DNA from: Cadophora sp. MPI-SDFR-AT-0126
Lineage: Eukaryota > Ascomycota > Leotiomycetes > Helotiales > Ploettnerulaceae
Length of the DNA stretch: 64,000 bases
Reading direction: 5' to 3'
Assembly: GCA_020747065.1 (NCBI GenBank)
Contig: JAGMVK010000014.1
Coordinates: 1-64,000, forward strand
Under the pieces are notes generated by a model. It saw nothing but the letters and a program-made list of their open reading frames with translations. It was not told where the DNA came from and made no database searches. Positions 24,743 through 37,018 of this stretch are shown here, piece by piece (position 1 is the stretch's first letter; each line of letters starts with the position of its first letter). The position numbers were made by a program, and so were the translations under genes.

Positions 24743-26432
24743 TTTGCACAGGATACCACTTTCAGGTTATGTTGCTGTTTGGTGGTTAGACATCAGAATT
24801 TGAAATCATGTCCATCCCCATTTCCCCTTCTCCTGGTCGTGCAATTCAACGAAACATCCCCACGTTTAGATTTCATATCCGATTACTTGCTGGTTTCGGA
24901 GATTTGGAAACAGTGAACCGCCAAGTGGTCGTCAAAGGCTGGAAGACATTTCCCTAGAGGAATGACCATCATCATCTAGGACAGTCAAAATTTCAAAATC
25001 ACAACAAGCAGATACGCTCATCACGTTTCTACGCCTTTTGTATTGGCTTTAAGTTTTTCAAGTGTTCGGCAAACGAAGACGGGCACTGCCATTCTCGTAA
25101 CACATCTGAATGGTGCCCAATTCAGCTTCTCCAGACGGTTAGACTGGTGCATCGGCACGTTATTGGTGGACACGGGAAGCCTGGGGTGCAGTGAGGTGCG
25201 ATTAAGCAATTGCGAGACCCTTGGCATTTTCTCTCCGACGAAGTGCTTATGAAAGCGAAAAGGGGCCCAATCCCCGCAGCTGCCCTATCACAGTGCAGAA
25301 CCATTTGTTATGCTGCCCCATTCGAAACGCCGTGGCGTTAAGAGCGTTTAGACATTCCCCCATGAACGTGTTGGCCAATCAAGAAGGCCACTCTAATCAG
25401 ATCTCAGCTTCACAAGCATCCACCGTCTGCCCAGTCCTCCAAGGAGTCGACTCATACACTCAGTTATGCAAAGTCCAGACAGCCCTACGCAGCCGCCGAT
25501 GCACTTTCACTCCTCGTCGGAGATTCTCGAGTTAGTAGAGTCACCCTTTCACCTGCATTTCTAAGTCCAACAGCCTGCAGTCAGCCCAGGCCCCTGCTCG
25601 CAGCGATTGGGCGATGAAAACAGCCCTTCGACACCACAACGCCCAATGGTGATCCAGATCTCCACGGACCGGTAGGGCTGAGCAAAATGGGCGTACCAAC
25701 TATCTTAAACTTCCCCGGTCGAGCTTGGGGAGTGGCTCGCTTGGGTAAGAAAGTTACGGTCGTGCCTGGTGAAGGATGCCATTTTCCGAATACCTGCATA
25801 TTCTGAGTTTCCAAGGCTCGAATACGGAATACGCTCTTTTTCGTGGAACTTCTGCGTTTTGCGTCGAGATGTGAAAATTCTGGCCGAATGGTGGCATTTG
25901 AGCAGCTCTTGGGCCATGGACTTTCACCGTTCGTCAGAAATGCCGTCTTCATCTCGGATTCCGAAATTGTCAGGCAAGAAGAAAGGGAGCAAGAGATGTT
26001 GTTTTGGGGCATTGTACAAAAACAAAGTGCAAATCGGAAGCCACGCCTTGGCTCTGGGACCGGCTGGCTGCCTTCGCTGCATGAAATCTACAGGTGGTGC
26101 TTCGAAACACAGCCCCTTTGCTGTCTGTCCCTGAAGTGCGGTAGATTCACAAGCCTTCCTCGGAATTCAAGCCTCTTTTTCGTCCCTCGCCAATCAAACG
26201 CCGGTACCTGGATGCAGCCCCTCCAACCCACGTCCGTTCCAGGCCATATATCTGCTTGGACCTGCCGGTGCAGCAGCATCATCTGAACTATTTCTCTTTT
26301 CGTCACTCTTTTTGCCGCGAAAACTGGACTGTGATGTGTCAATAATCCGTTCTTTTGAGCTGTACATTTCAGCAAACATTCCTTTGGTTCTGACTGTCAT
26401 TGACTCTCGCTCCTGACTGTGGTGTGTTCACG
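24743..26432. other. Intergenic region before the DUF3433 gene
   Basis: Balanced composition with overlapping short frames on both strands (for example 25,843-26,286 plus and 25,581-26,012 minus). None shows a known motif or a spliceable extension. It probably contains the promoter and leader of the gene starting at 26,433. Confidence 0.45.
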
Positions 26433-29400
26433 ATGCGGTCCTCGTTCGCTTCTTCGAGGAACAGTCGAGATTCTAAGGGGAGGAAATTGAAGCTCTCCCG
26501 TGAGTGTCCAGCACCATCTTCCATTTTTTACAACTACTAATCATAGGCTCCTTAGAACGAGGAGACCCTGAAAAGCGACCAATTTTGACTCGCATATATG
26601 GCATGGTTGGATGCCTGATCGTCAGTCTCGCGCTGATTGCACTCCTTATTGTTCTCCAAAAGAAGTTGCCGGATGGAGTCAATTCAAATTTCCATATTCC
26701 TGTACGAAGAGATATAGAAGGTTCAATTGTTGAGCGCCAAGAAGATATTCTGAAAGGTGATTTTGCCTCGTCCTCTTGTTAGATGTCCCTGGCTGATAGT
26801 ACTCAGTAGAGAAGAGAATATCTGCTGCTCCGATCCAACGCAGAGGAAGGTTCGCGCCACCTATGACAATCGCTCCAACTCCACCTCCAACAACAACAAT
26901 AGCGCCAGTAGTTGAACGGCAAGACCTCTTTGGTGGACTTGCACCCATTGAAATTCTAACAGGAGTGACTCTGATCACAACAGCTCCTGCTCTTCCCACA
27001 GGAACAAATTGCGTTAGCGGGACGAGTGTAGACGTTGAATGCACTGTTATACCGATTATTTTCAAGGCAAAGAGGGACTTGACACCAGATACTAGTTGTT
27101 ATACGACCGTGCTTGGGACTTGTCCGACGACTACGACTATCGAGGTTAACTCTTGCACCGTGGTCCTCGAGCGATGCGATTTCACAGTCGTCAATGTCGA
27201 TCTCGGACCTCAGGAAGTGTGCTCAAACCAAACTATCACTCGACGTGCTTGCACCTTAAGTACAAGTACTCCAACATCTACGCCGCCAACTGTTACCACC
27301 ATCCCAATCAATTCTTGCGTCTCAGTCCTCGAGCAATGCGCCTTTACAGTCATAAATGTCGATATTGGGCCCCAAGAGATTTGCTCAAATTCAACTATCA
27401 CCCAATCTGACTGCGTCTTGACTACAAGCACACCGACCCCGACAATCAGCAGCAATTCGTGCATGGCAACTTTCACTTCATGTACTACAACTGGAGATGT
27501 CGATAGAGGAATCGGAAGCACTTGTATTACTTCATCTACATCAATTCCTGGATGTGGAGTCACCACGACTCCTACCCCTACAGTTAGCAGTAACTCTTGC
27601 ATGGCAACCTCGACTTCATGTATTACTGTCGGGGATGTCGATAGAGGATTCGAAACCTCGTGCGGGACTACCTCTACGTCAATTCCTGGATGTGGAATCA
27701 CTACGAGTCCTACTCCTACAGTTAGCAGTAACTCTTGCATCGCTACTTCATCATCCTGCACTACAATAGAGGATGTCGACAGAGGATTCGAAACCTCATG
27801 TACTACATCTTCAACGTCAATACCTGGGTGCGGAGTAACGACGACTCCTCCTATTACTACAGACTCTTGCTTGGGAAGAACAGTTTCTTGTACCACATTT
27901 TTCACCGATCCCCCAGTTTGCTCTACGTCCTTTACGACAATCCCTGGTTGTGGCTCAACGACTTCCTCGCGTTCGTCAAGTACTACTACGCCTCCAGTTA
28001 CAATCAGCAGCAATTCATGCGTTGCTACTGAGGTATCTTGCACAACATCGATAGACGAGGAATTGGGGACCGTATCATCTTGCGATACTTCAACCTCGAC
28101 AATCTCTAGCTGTGGAGTTACTAGTACACCTTCCGTGACTGCCAGCAGTAATTCGTGTGTGGCAACTGAAGTATCCTGCATAACAAGAATAGATGTAGAG
28201 ATGGGAACTGTCTCATCCTGCGACACGTCGACTTCTACAATTTCTGGATGTGGATCAACAACCTCGTCTTCTTCAACCAATTCCCCTTCAGCTGTCATAG
28301 ATCCAGTCAGTATAACTACCAACAGCTCGTCCTCCTCGAATAGATCTGCCACAGGAAGTTCTTCGAGTTCCGGGCCAGTATTGGTTATTGTAACGAGCAG
28401 CAGCGGCTCCTCTTCTACTACTAGCTCTTCAGCAGGGAGCTCTTCGAGTTCTGGGCCAGTATTGGTTAGTGTAACGAGCAACAGCGGCTCCTCTTCTACC
28501 ACTAGCTCTTCAGCAAGGAGCTCTTCGAGTTCCGGTCCAGCAACGGTCCCTATAAGCGTAACTACCAACAGCTCGTCCTCATCTTCATCTTCCACCTCAC
28601 CACCAACGGGGCCATCCTCATCTCTACCTACCTCTTCCTCATCTCCAGCAGTTGTTTTTGGGCCAACCTCAAGTAGTTCGAGCTCTTCGATACCCACAAG
28701 CCCGGTTATAATTCCCGTTTCTGCATCATCAACTTCGTCGAGCTCGCTTCCTGTGCTCGTGGTCGTCATGCCATCATTATCCACATCATTCGTTCCCGTT
28801 TCAACGAGTTCCCTACTAGTCGTTTCGCCGTCGAGCTCGCTTCCTGTGCTCGTGGTCGTCACGTCATCAGGATCTACATCATCCGTTCCCGTTTCAACGA
28901 GTTCCCTACTAGTCGTTTCGCCGTCGAGCTCTTCTCTTCCATCCCCTCCTGTCTCCAGATCGACGTCTCTCCCGCCAACTTCCCCGGTTTCTGCAATTCC
29001 CGCTAGTGTATCGAGTGCTTCTGACTCTTCAATACCGCTTCCCGTCGGTGGTGTATTGAAAACACCATCAATTAGTCCATCACCGACGATCGCTCCAATT
29101 TCCCCAAGCACATTAGCGACTGTACCGAGCGGAAGCAGTGTTCCATCAGATTCAGTTCCGTCTAGATCTGATACCGCATCTGAAAGCCATGCCCCTTCTC
29201 TAGTGTCCCCCTCATCGGGTATACTTCAATCCATTGTTGCCACTGGAAGCCTGGCCCCAACGCGAACAGGCGGGGGTGGAGGTGGAGGAGGCGGAGGCGG
29301 AGGGCCTTCTGCAACGGACAACCCGAAGAAGCTCGATGCAATCCCCGATAACTGGCCCCTCACGCAAACAATGCTTGGCGACTACACGCCCCTTGTCATG

Positions 29401-30859
29401 AGCCGGGGATTCCATATGCTCCTCAAAACAATGTACGAACAGCTTCTGACATGGGAGCCTATCCGTCAAATGCTTACCCCTGGAGGTGGATCCCTCGTCG
29501 ATTCGTCCGTCTTGACACCACTTACAATTGCTATCATATCGGCGCACATTGGAACAGCTTTCTCTGCAGGGCTTACTTTTTTCGACACAGGTTATTGCAA
29601 CGCTGACAACACGGACAGCCCCATTATTTGTCCGCCAAAACTGAGTATCAATCCTTGGGTTTGTGATGTAATCATCGTCACACTTATTCTACAGGTGCTG
29701 ACCATCGTATATGTGATCTCTCAGTGGTGGAAGAAGCCTGGTGGATTTTCCGCGGATCCAACAAGCGTCGCCGGAATAGCAGCATTCATGGGCCACCCTG
29801 AAATTGAGCAAGAGTTTGTCCAGATCCCTACGGAAATCAGTTATGCAGCGCTGAAGAAGCGTCTGAGAGGAAAGAAGTTCAGATTAGGACAGTTTGCCAC
29901 AGAGAGAGGCATCGTGAAATATGGTATCATGCCGGTAGAAGACGAACACAATGACCCGAATAAAAAGGAAGGAATCAAGGACAAGATCCGTGGCTTTTTG
30001 ACGAATCTCCAAAACAAGCTTACTTGGCTGCACAATTGGAAGCACAATCGGTTCATGTTTGATATACTTTTCGTCATGCTACTTATAGCTCTTCTCGGCC
30101 TTACGATCGATGCGGTGAGCCGTTACAATAAGACCCAAGCGGTCTTCCTTGCGACTACCTCAGCCAACGGGACAGGATGGAGAATCTTTACGGCACTTTT
30201 GGGCGTCATCGTTTCTTATTACTGGGGACAAATCTTCCAAGGTATGCTCTGCTTTCCTGACCATATCGATAATACTCGTGCTGACTCATCGAGACGCTCA
30301 AACTTTTGCCCCATACATCGACCTCGCCCGTGGCTCCTCAAACCCAGATGCCACCATCCTCCTTAGAAGGCACAGCATACCACTCACAGCATTCTTTCCT
30401 TTAATTTGGCACTGCCACTATACCCCCGCCATGATAGCGTTCATCGGCTTGATCGCTGAACTCCTGATCGTGGCCCTTTCAGGTCTCCCATACCGACCCG
30501 GCCAATCACGAGGCGAATTCCTCTTCTGGGGCATCACTTGCCTCGCCATTCTCACCATCATGCTCATACAACTTATTGTCCTTGCTATATGGCGTAGAAA
30601 GTTACCGCATCTTCCAAGAGCACCAGAACGCATTGCGTCGGTCATGACTTATGTGGCAGGCACAAGCATGACAAGAGACTTCAACGGGTTGGAGCAGCTA
30701 AAGAGGAAAGAGAGGGACCGAGCGATCAGAGATTTGGAGAAGACATATGCTTATTGGTGGAGAAGGGAAGAGGATGGTAGGGTTAGATGGGTTGTTGATG
30801 TGGTGCCTGGGGATAAGAACAATAGGGCGCTGATGGATGGCGCGAGCGACTTTTCATGA
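26433..30859 (+). CDS. DUF3433-type membrane protein with repeat-rich outer region
   Basis: Four exons (26,433-26,499; 26,547-26,756; 26,807-30,241; 30,294-30,859) join in frame to 1,425 residues. A single helix near residues 35-57 (Y-G-M-V-G-C-L-I-V-S-L-A-L-I-A-L-L-I-V-L) follows a basic cytosolic N-terminus. Residues about 207-590 are eight Cys-containing repeats. Residues about 590-910 are a Ser/Thr/Pro-rich stalk with a poly-Gly run. The C-terminal 500 residues carry several membrane helices plus the pattern A-G-I-A-A-F-M and A-S-V-M-T-Y-V-A-G in a typical place for DUF3433 proteins, a fungal family of unknown function. I infer a plasma-membrane protein with a heavily O-glycosylated outer stalk. 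The first ATG has the best fit: it precedes the helix and both small introns keep frame. The family assignment is from memory of family features. Confidence 0.75.
27148..28290 (+). repeat. Eight coding tandem repeats with paired Cys
   Basis: Within the DUF3433 gene, units begin with N/D-S-C at 27,148, 27,310, 27,454, 27,592, 27,730, 27,862, 28,012 and 28,150. Spacing is 54, 48, 46, 46, 44, 50 and 46 codons. The core is N-S-C-x5-S-C, an acidic D-V-D-R-G or similar, S-C, then S-T-S-I-P-G-C-G-V. The first two units are more diverged (V-D-L-G-P-Q-E-V-C-S-N). Four to five Cys per unit suggest disulphide-locked modules outside the cell. Confidence 0.85.
28360..28960 (+). repeat. Two coding minisatellites in the Ser-rich stalk
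   Basis: A nearly exact 81-base (27-codon) unit starts at 28,360, 28,441 and 28,522. A 93-base (31-codon) unit starts at 28,738, 28,831 and, in part, 28,924. Both periods are multiples of three, so copy number can change without breaking the gene. Near-identity between copies suggests recent expansion. Confidence 0.85.
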
Positions 30860-31420
30860 GGGTGGAGATGGATGGGTTAATTTGATATGAGAATATGTGA
30901 TGCCATTCTGTTGCTAACGTAGATTGTGTAGAATAGGACAATTCATGATTGATAGCATCCTTGTGCTCGTCTAGTTATGAGCGTGTATGTCATTACTTAT
31001 TTAAGCACTTGCTTCTTATCTGTCATATTTACTTTTCTAGCACATTTCAAAGAACAAGCCCAAAGCCAGTGGTGAGCGTAACAGCCACAAGGAGAAACAC
31101 AGAGGCGGTTGAGACAAAACTATTGTTCGAGAAAGCCCCCACAGCGAAGGTCAAAGAATGCCAAGCAACCGCCTGTACCGAGTACAAATGTTTTGAGAGT
31201 ACAATGTAGAACAAACATATCGGATAATGCTTGCTACAATTTATAAGTTGCTTCGTTCTCCTTACACTTCTTCTTCTCCTTCAAGGTCATGCCCTCGAAC
31301 GAAGCTTCAGCAAATCTCTCACACTTCCCGTACAATCAACAACCATAGACTATCTGGGTACGAAGACTCATAAGGACAGCGAAAGTTGCCTCGTGGGAGA
31401 CAGAGCTTGAGCATCCGAGA
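30860..31420. other. Intergenic gap
   Basis: No gene recognised. It holds the 3' end of the DUF3433 transcript and presumably the promoter of the small gene at 31,421. Confidence 0.5.
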
Positions 31421-31888
31421 ATGGATTCCGAGAAGCAGTCGTTCAACCAGCTCCTCGATGTTGAGCTTGGCCTGGGTGGAACGGAATATCCTGACCACTA
31501 CTTCGTTGAGCTAGAGGTGCACCCTCTTTCTCTTCATGCACATCAGCCCAATTATTTATCCCTTTCACAGATAGCGGAGGAACTGAAGAGGAAACGGCAG
31601 CTACGCAACGCCTTGCACGCCATTCTCTTGGATAGTCGTCTCCTCAGCGTGGCCCTCGCGGTCGCATTAGTCATGCTAGGGATAGAAATCTATCTCATAG
31701 CGGCAGGCGAAAGGATGACTCCAATGAATGAACAATGCTTGTTCGGCTTTGATATGTTTCTGCTAATTTGGGGAGTAGCATGTGAGGTTGCTGTCCAGAT
31801 GTCCATCCAGGACGCGAAACGAGACGAAAAGTTTGGAGAAAGCATCTCGATCAAACTAGCATGCAGGAGCCTCCAAGCGCAGTGCTAA
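31421..31888 (+). CDS. Small hypothetical two-helix membrane protein
   Basis: An uninterrupted frame of 155 residues with an ATG in a reasonable context. The N-terminal 60 residues are acidic and soluble. A basic stretch (E-E-L-K-R-K-R-Q-L-R) leads into two hydrophobic helices near residues 76-97 and 105-127, joined by a short polar loop with N-E-Q-C. A charged tail (I-Q-D-A-K-R-D-E-K) follows. I do not recognise a family. The layout (helix pair, charged flanks) looks like a real membrane protein rather than chance, but no homologue can be named. It lies downstream of the DUF3433 gene on the same strand. Confidence 0.5.
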   Translation: MDSEKQSFNQLLDVELGLGGTEYPDHYFVELEVHPLSLHAHQPNYLSLSQIAEELKRKRQLRNALHAILLDSRLLSVALAVALVMLGIEIYLIAAGERMTPMNEQCLFGFDMFLLIWGVACEVAVQMSIQDAKRDEKFGESISIKLACRSLQAQC

Positions 31889-32199
31889 AATCTATTTTGT
31901 GCTACATAGCCAGTGATTTGCAATAAATAGCGCTGCGCTATCACTTTCGATCCAGAAACACCGGCATATTATAGGAATCTGACCTGTCTATGAAAAATCA
32001 TGACTACCTAATTATAACAAGACTTTACCCATATTTTTTAATCTGAGAAACAGGTACAGTGGAAGGCGGAAGCTGTCCCCATAATTATCATGAGTATTGG
32101 AGCTCTACGGCTAGCAAGACCAGCAGTGATAAGTGAGGAGGCAAAAGGCAGACGGGTATTTCCATGAAGCCAAGTCTCTACAGTCACGGACCACTTATA
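31889..32199. other. Short intergenic gap before transposon
   Basis: No gene seen. Sequence becomes AT-rich towards the transposon edge at 32,200. Confidence 0.5.
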
Positions 32200-33542
32200 T
32201 TTGCCGAAAACGCCAAAACCGCGACTTTTCGCGTTCTTTCTTTTAACCCTCTTTACAAAATACTCGAAAATACCAGCATAACGTACTCCCCTTAGGGAGA
32301 TCTCTGGAAATCGTACAAAAGGAAAGCACTTAACTCCTTATATACGCGGAAAAATCATAGGGTACGCTCTCTTCAGTGCTACTCCCGCCGAAATCGCGAT
32401 AGGCTTAGAATACCTCCCTAGCACTATACGATATACCCTTCTTTAAGATTAATTATGTAATAATAGCCACTCTCTACCTTGCGACCCTCACAGGAAGTCT
32501 TATTCTTTAACTAATGAATAATCTCTCCTGTGCTATATTTACTTTAATCTAAAGGCTATATATAAACAAGTTAAAACTACCTGCAGTCTTAGTTACTTGA
32601 CCTCTATAATTAAATGAATCCTTAAGAGGTACAGAATCGCTAATTAGCGTGTAAAACGTCGTTCGTAATTCTTCGAGGCTCACGCAGCTAAGAGGCTTAC
32701 CTAGTGCCTTACCTATCGAGGTATAATAATCAAGGAATAGGGATTAGTCGTATAAAGCGACAAGTGCTCTATTAAGTAGGGGCTAGGTAAACGATAAGAA
32801 TAAGTATTCCGTACGCTAGCGCAAAATAGGATTAAGAGATAGTCTAAATCTACAGAATAAATAAGAATATAAAAACAATAGTCTAGGGAGCCTTTTAGGA
32901 TAATAGGTAAAGTAACCTCTATATAATAGATTAAGATTTTAAGAGTATAAAACATAGGTACTTAGCTAAGTCGTACCTTAAGGTCTTAGACGCAGAAGTC
33001 GAGCTAATCTTTACAAATTACCTCGATCCCGGGTACAAATTTATATAGGATAATACCTCTATCTACACAGCAATCAAGATTCAAGAGTAGTTTACAAATA
33101 AGGCTATTCAATTAGTCTTAAATTAGCCTCCATACTCTCCTAATTTAAATCCTATCAAGCACATTTAGTAAGCGCTAAAAATAAGGATATATAAGATATT
33201 TCCAAAGGTTTTAGCTAATTTATCAGAGTTAGAATAATCAAGATAGAGGCTAGAATCATATTTACAGGCAGCGTAAGACATATTAGATAAAAAGTTATTC
33301 AATAGTCTTTATCAGAGTATACCGAGTAGGATTAAGGCCTGTATCGCGGCAGATAGTTAGCATACGAAATATTAAGGTCTGTACGCATGCAATTAGAGAT
33401 CTAACTAGCGTAAATTAAAGAGGAAAAGATAACGATTCTAATAGTGTAATTTTTATTATTATAGCTTCAAAAATAGTTGAGATATCTCTAAGTGAAGTTA
33501 GGTAGTTAATTCTGGGTTTTAGTATTCCTGACCCTCGGCAAA
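32200..33542 (+). mobile_element. Tc1/mariner-type DNA transposon, RIP-inactivated
   Basis: The 1,343-base element is bounded by TTTGCCGA at the left and TCGGCAAA at the right, each next to a TA dinucleotide (32,198-32,199 and 33,543-33,544), as expected for Tc1/mariner insertion. The plus strand between 33,040 and 33,230 tracks a DDE transposase: the second catalytic Asp in (Q)-D-N-x-S-I-x-T-A at 33,049, then P-P-Y-S-P-N-L-N-P-I-x-H-I with the catalytic Glu codon mutated to AAG at 33,157, 35 residues later. Stops replace Q/W codons. Only about 8-10 bases of the terminal repeat match well, so the exact ends are probable rather than certain. Confidence 0.65.
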
Positions 33543-33544
33543 TA

Positions 33545-36500
33545 CAGAGCTTTTTGCATAACGTCTTTTAATCACGGGTTTTAAGCGACACCACTACCTT
33601 GATTTTCCAAGTACTCCCCCGCTATTCCTTGATTCTGCGCCCTTATATATAACTTTATAACGTAATACTTAATTAACTTTATAGATACGCTAAATTAAAG
33701 CTATAATTATACGCTTTCTAGTGAACTAATTTTTATTATTATACTATGCCTCCTTATTTACTTAGGTTTATTATAATAGATATTAAGAATATGTTAAGCG
33801 AATTAGGACCCCTCTTAACTAGCTACCTCGAGTAAATCGCTAAAATTAATAGTACTACTATATAAACTATCTATAATATTAAGAGGAGGTTAAACTAGGG
33901 TTTTAAGGCTTTACTACTTTCTAGAGGACTAATCCGTATACTTCAAGAAGAGCACGAAACGGTCCTAAAGCTATTATTAGATAAGAGGCTATAGATATAC
34001 TTAGACGAGCTTTAAGCCTTCCTTTTTAAAGCTTATTTAATAGAGCCTTTAATATCAACGATTAGCTATATTCTTTAATAAATTAAGATAATTAAGAAAC
34101 GATTAAAGTACGTAGTAGCTTAAAGAAGTGAAGAATTAAGGGTAGAATAACTTAATTATATATAAGAATTTATAGCCGATTAAGTTATTACTATTAACAA
34201 ATCAGGGAGTAACAAAAAGAATAGAGATTGTACCTTTAGTTAGTCTTATAAAGGTATAGAGGTAAAAGACTTTTAATAGCTTAAATATAGGGAAAGAGTC
34301 TCTATACTTATAGTATATATTATTAATAGATATATTACTAATTATACCTTAGAGGGAACTTATATTACTGAAATCGTAGAGTCTTTTTTAATTAACTACC
34401 TATTACCTTAGTGTAATCTCTATCCTTAAACACGCTTAGTTATTATACTTAATAATACCTTAATCTATTATAAGAATATTGCAGAGATTATAAGAGCCTA
34501 TATACGTAAGAGAGTATTACTAAGGTTCTTACTACTATATTCTCCTGATTTTAACCCTATTAAAGAGAGCTTTAGAGATCTGAAGTATTAGATAAGACAT
34601 TATTATTGTTAAGAATGTTATAACTACGTCATATATTAAGATTTCCTTAAATATATAGTAAGAATAGTAGGAACCGATCTAAAGGTAGTAGAGAGAGCGA
34701 GAGCGCATTTCTGTAATTATAGGATAATTTAATTATAGCTAAACTCTACCTAAATAGACTTAAAAAGCAAGGAAATCAAGAATCTATACGTTATAGTGAT
34801 ATAACCTAAATAGGAAATACTAAGTGAAGGTAAGGGGGGTAAAATTAAGTGCAGGGTTAATTACACCGGGTATTCCAAAATCATTAAAACTTATGCAAAT
34901 AATAAGTAAAACAGTATAAAAAATATATAATTAATAGATCTAATATATATTATATACGTATTAATTAGATCCTATAAAAAAACCTTAGTATTTAACAAAA
35001 AAATCAGTATAATTCTCGTCCTTACCTAATATACTTATTTACTATTTTCCTATAACGCTAGCGCTACTGAGCTTTAATAGCTCTTAGGCAGCTAATCTCT
35101 CGGCCTTATAAGCCTCTTTAAATGCTAAAACACTATCGGAAATAGTATAGGTAATACCTAGCTTAATCTCTAATAATATTACGAATTTAATATCCTTTAA
35201 ATAGCTTAATTCTATTATAAAAGCCTTGTTTAGGATATTAAAACTACGCTTTAATTCCTTCTATTTCCTAGGGTTTTTCTCCTTCCGGATAATTTATTAG
35301 CTTATTAATCCTACCTTATTCTTGTTGTTATTCGCAGGCCGAATAGAGGATAATAGTAGGGGTTAAAAGCTTTACTTGGATACCCTAGATATTGCATTTA
35401 ATAAGGAATTTATAGGTAAATCTAGCCTATTAATTTATCCGGGATTACGAGCTTTTCTAGCGTTAGATAGTCTAAAAGGTAAAGAAATAGTCGTAGAAAT
35501 AGCTACTTAATTTATTATATAATTTATAGTCTATATTAATATTAAATAAGTAAAGTTCTTAATAGATAAGCTATTACTATTAGATTTAGTTATAGTTTTT
35601 ACTACAATTTAATTTAGTTTCTTTATACTACTGAGCTTTAGCTTATAGTTTATTTAATAATCTCCTTTAGTGAATATAGTAATCTAATCTACTAAAGGTA
35701 TTATTATACTAATCCCTGGAGTTTTAGAGTAGATAAAGGCTACCTATTAAAGTTAATATGTTATATTAATCTTATAGTGCGTCTTTACCTTCAGTATAAT
35801 ATAATAATACTTTGTCTTATTATTACATAAGTGCTTTATATAGATATTATAATTAAAGATCTCTTAATACGTTAATTTAATAGCTAAAGTAATAGCGTCT
35901 CGCTATTATTTCTCACTAAGCTTTCTATTTATAACAGAATCTCTCGGTATTAGACTTAATAATTCTATAACCTCTAGCTTACTTGAAGGACTAGTAAATA
36001 GATTATCCGGATCTTTAAATCCACTATTTTCTCACCTTAAAGGTATAGGTCTAACTATATCCCGGGCTTTATCCGCCTTAGATTTCCCTTTAGATTTCTT
36101 CTTTCCGTTACCTAGGGATTATAATTCTATATCAGATTCTAAAGCCTTAACCTCTTCTAGTATTTTATAATAAGTATTAACTATAACTTTATTAGCTAAG
36201 ATATTCTTTTTATAGTAGTAGGTACGTAAAGGAACTATAGCGTTATTAAATAATTATTAGTCTTATATAGATAAGATTAAAAGAGGAAATTAAAAGCTTA
36301 TTTAACTAGTCTTTTAGTAGTATATAACATCTTTCTCTTAATCTATAGTTTAATTAACGTTTTCTATATAACTTCGTATATTATCTTATAAGTAAGGCGT
36401 TAAGAGATTAAGTTAATATCCTAATTCTTAATAATAGTATACTAATAACTCTTATTAATAAAAGGCTATATATTAAAGTTAATATTTTATAGTTCCTTAT

Positions 36501-37018
36501 TAAATAGTACTTTTAAATTAAATAGAGTCTTTTTCCTTAAAGGGAGAGTTATAAGAGTAGAGAATAGAGCTAGGGATAAGGGTATATCTACTACTTCTTT
36601 TCCTAGTACTGCCTTACTCAATTTCTAACGCTAAGCCTTTAGGAAAGAGGTTTCTAGGTCGGTAACTTATTCTTTAGGCTTAGAAGTAGTTGTCCTACGT
36701 TTATAACACTTTACAGGAGCTTAGTTATAGATTTGTAGAGCTCGGCGTTTGTCGAATACTAAGAGTAAGTTAGTGTTAAGTTTTAGCTACCGCTTTAAAT
36801 TTTACTTATCTTCTAGGGCTAGCCCTTATACGCGCTGTAAAGTATAAGTTAATTTAAGTAGTATCTTAAATTATTAAAAATTTCAAGTTAATCAAAGTTA
36901 TTTTAGTAAAGTTATTAAGAGGTATTACTATATAGTAGAGCTAAAGGAGAGGTGTAGATGCGAAAAAGGTAGTAGGGTCGCTAAATCCCGTGATTAAAAG
37001 ACGTTATGCAAAAAGTTG
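33545..37018 (-). mobile_element. Pogo/Fot1-type DNA transposon, interrupted by another element
   Basis: Long terminal inverted repeats define the element: CTTTTTGCATAACGTCTTTT and about 20 further bases match between the left end (33,549 onward) and the reverse complement of the right end (to 37,015). TA lies on both sides (33,543-33,544 and 37,019-37,020). On the minus strand at about 36,700-36,900 the reading follows a helix-turn-helix start of pogo-type transposases (L-x-x-R-I-R-x-x-x-S-R-R, then K-L-T-x-x-I-R-Q). Near 35,040-35,150 a helical C-terminus is readable (A-F-K-E-A-Y-K-A-E-R-L-A-A). RIP stops are frequent. At 3.5 kb it is longer than usual because another transposon sits inside it. 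Confidence 0.6.
33605..34890 (+). mobile_element. Nested Tc1-like transposon
   Basis: Inside the pogo-type element, the plus strand from about 34,420 to 34,600 tracks another DDE_3-type transposase: V-I-x-L-x-N-x-L-I at 34,442, then L-x-x-Y-S-P-D-F-N-P-I-x-E-S-F-R-D-L-K at about 34,527-34,590. This differs from the copy at 33,049, so it is a separate family. Its ends are uncertain. GATTTT-type sequences near 33,607 and 34,880 (inverted) are the best candidates. It probably inserted just inside the left terminal repeat of its host. Confidence 0.5.

Noticed and set aside
24420..24749. Minus-strand frames of about 110 residues
   Set aside because: Antisense to the MFS transporter relic.
27210..29111. 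A 633-residue open frame on the minus strand, antisense to the DUF3433 gene
   Set aside because: It mirrors the repeat and Ser/Thr-rich coding of the plus strand (its Glu/Val/Asp-rich translation is the complement of TCN/ACN codons), has no domain and lies wholly inside a better-supported exon.
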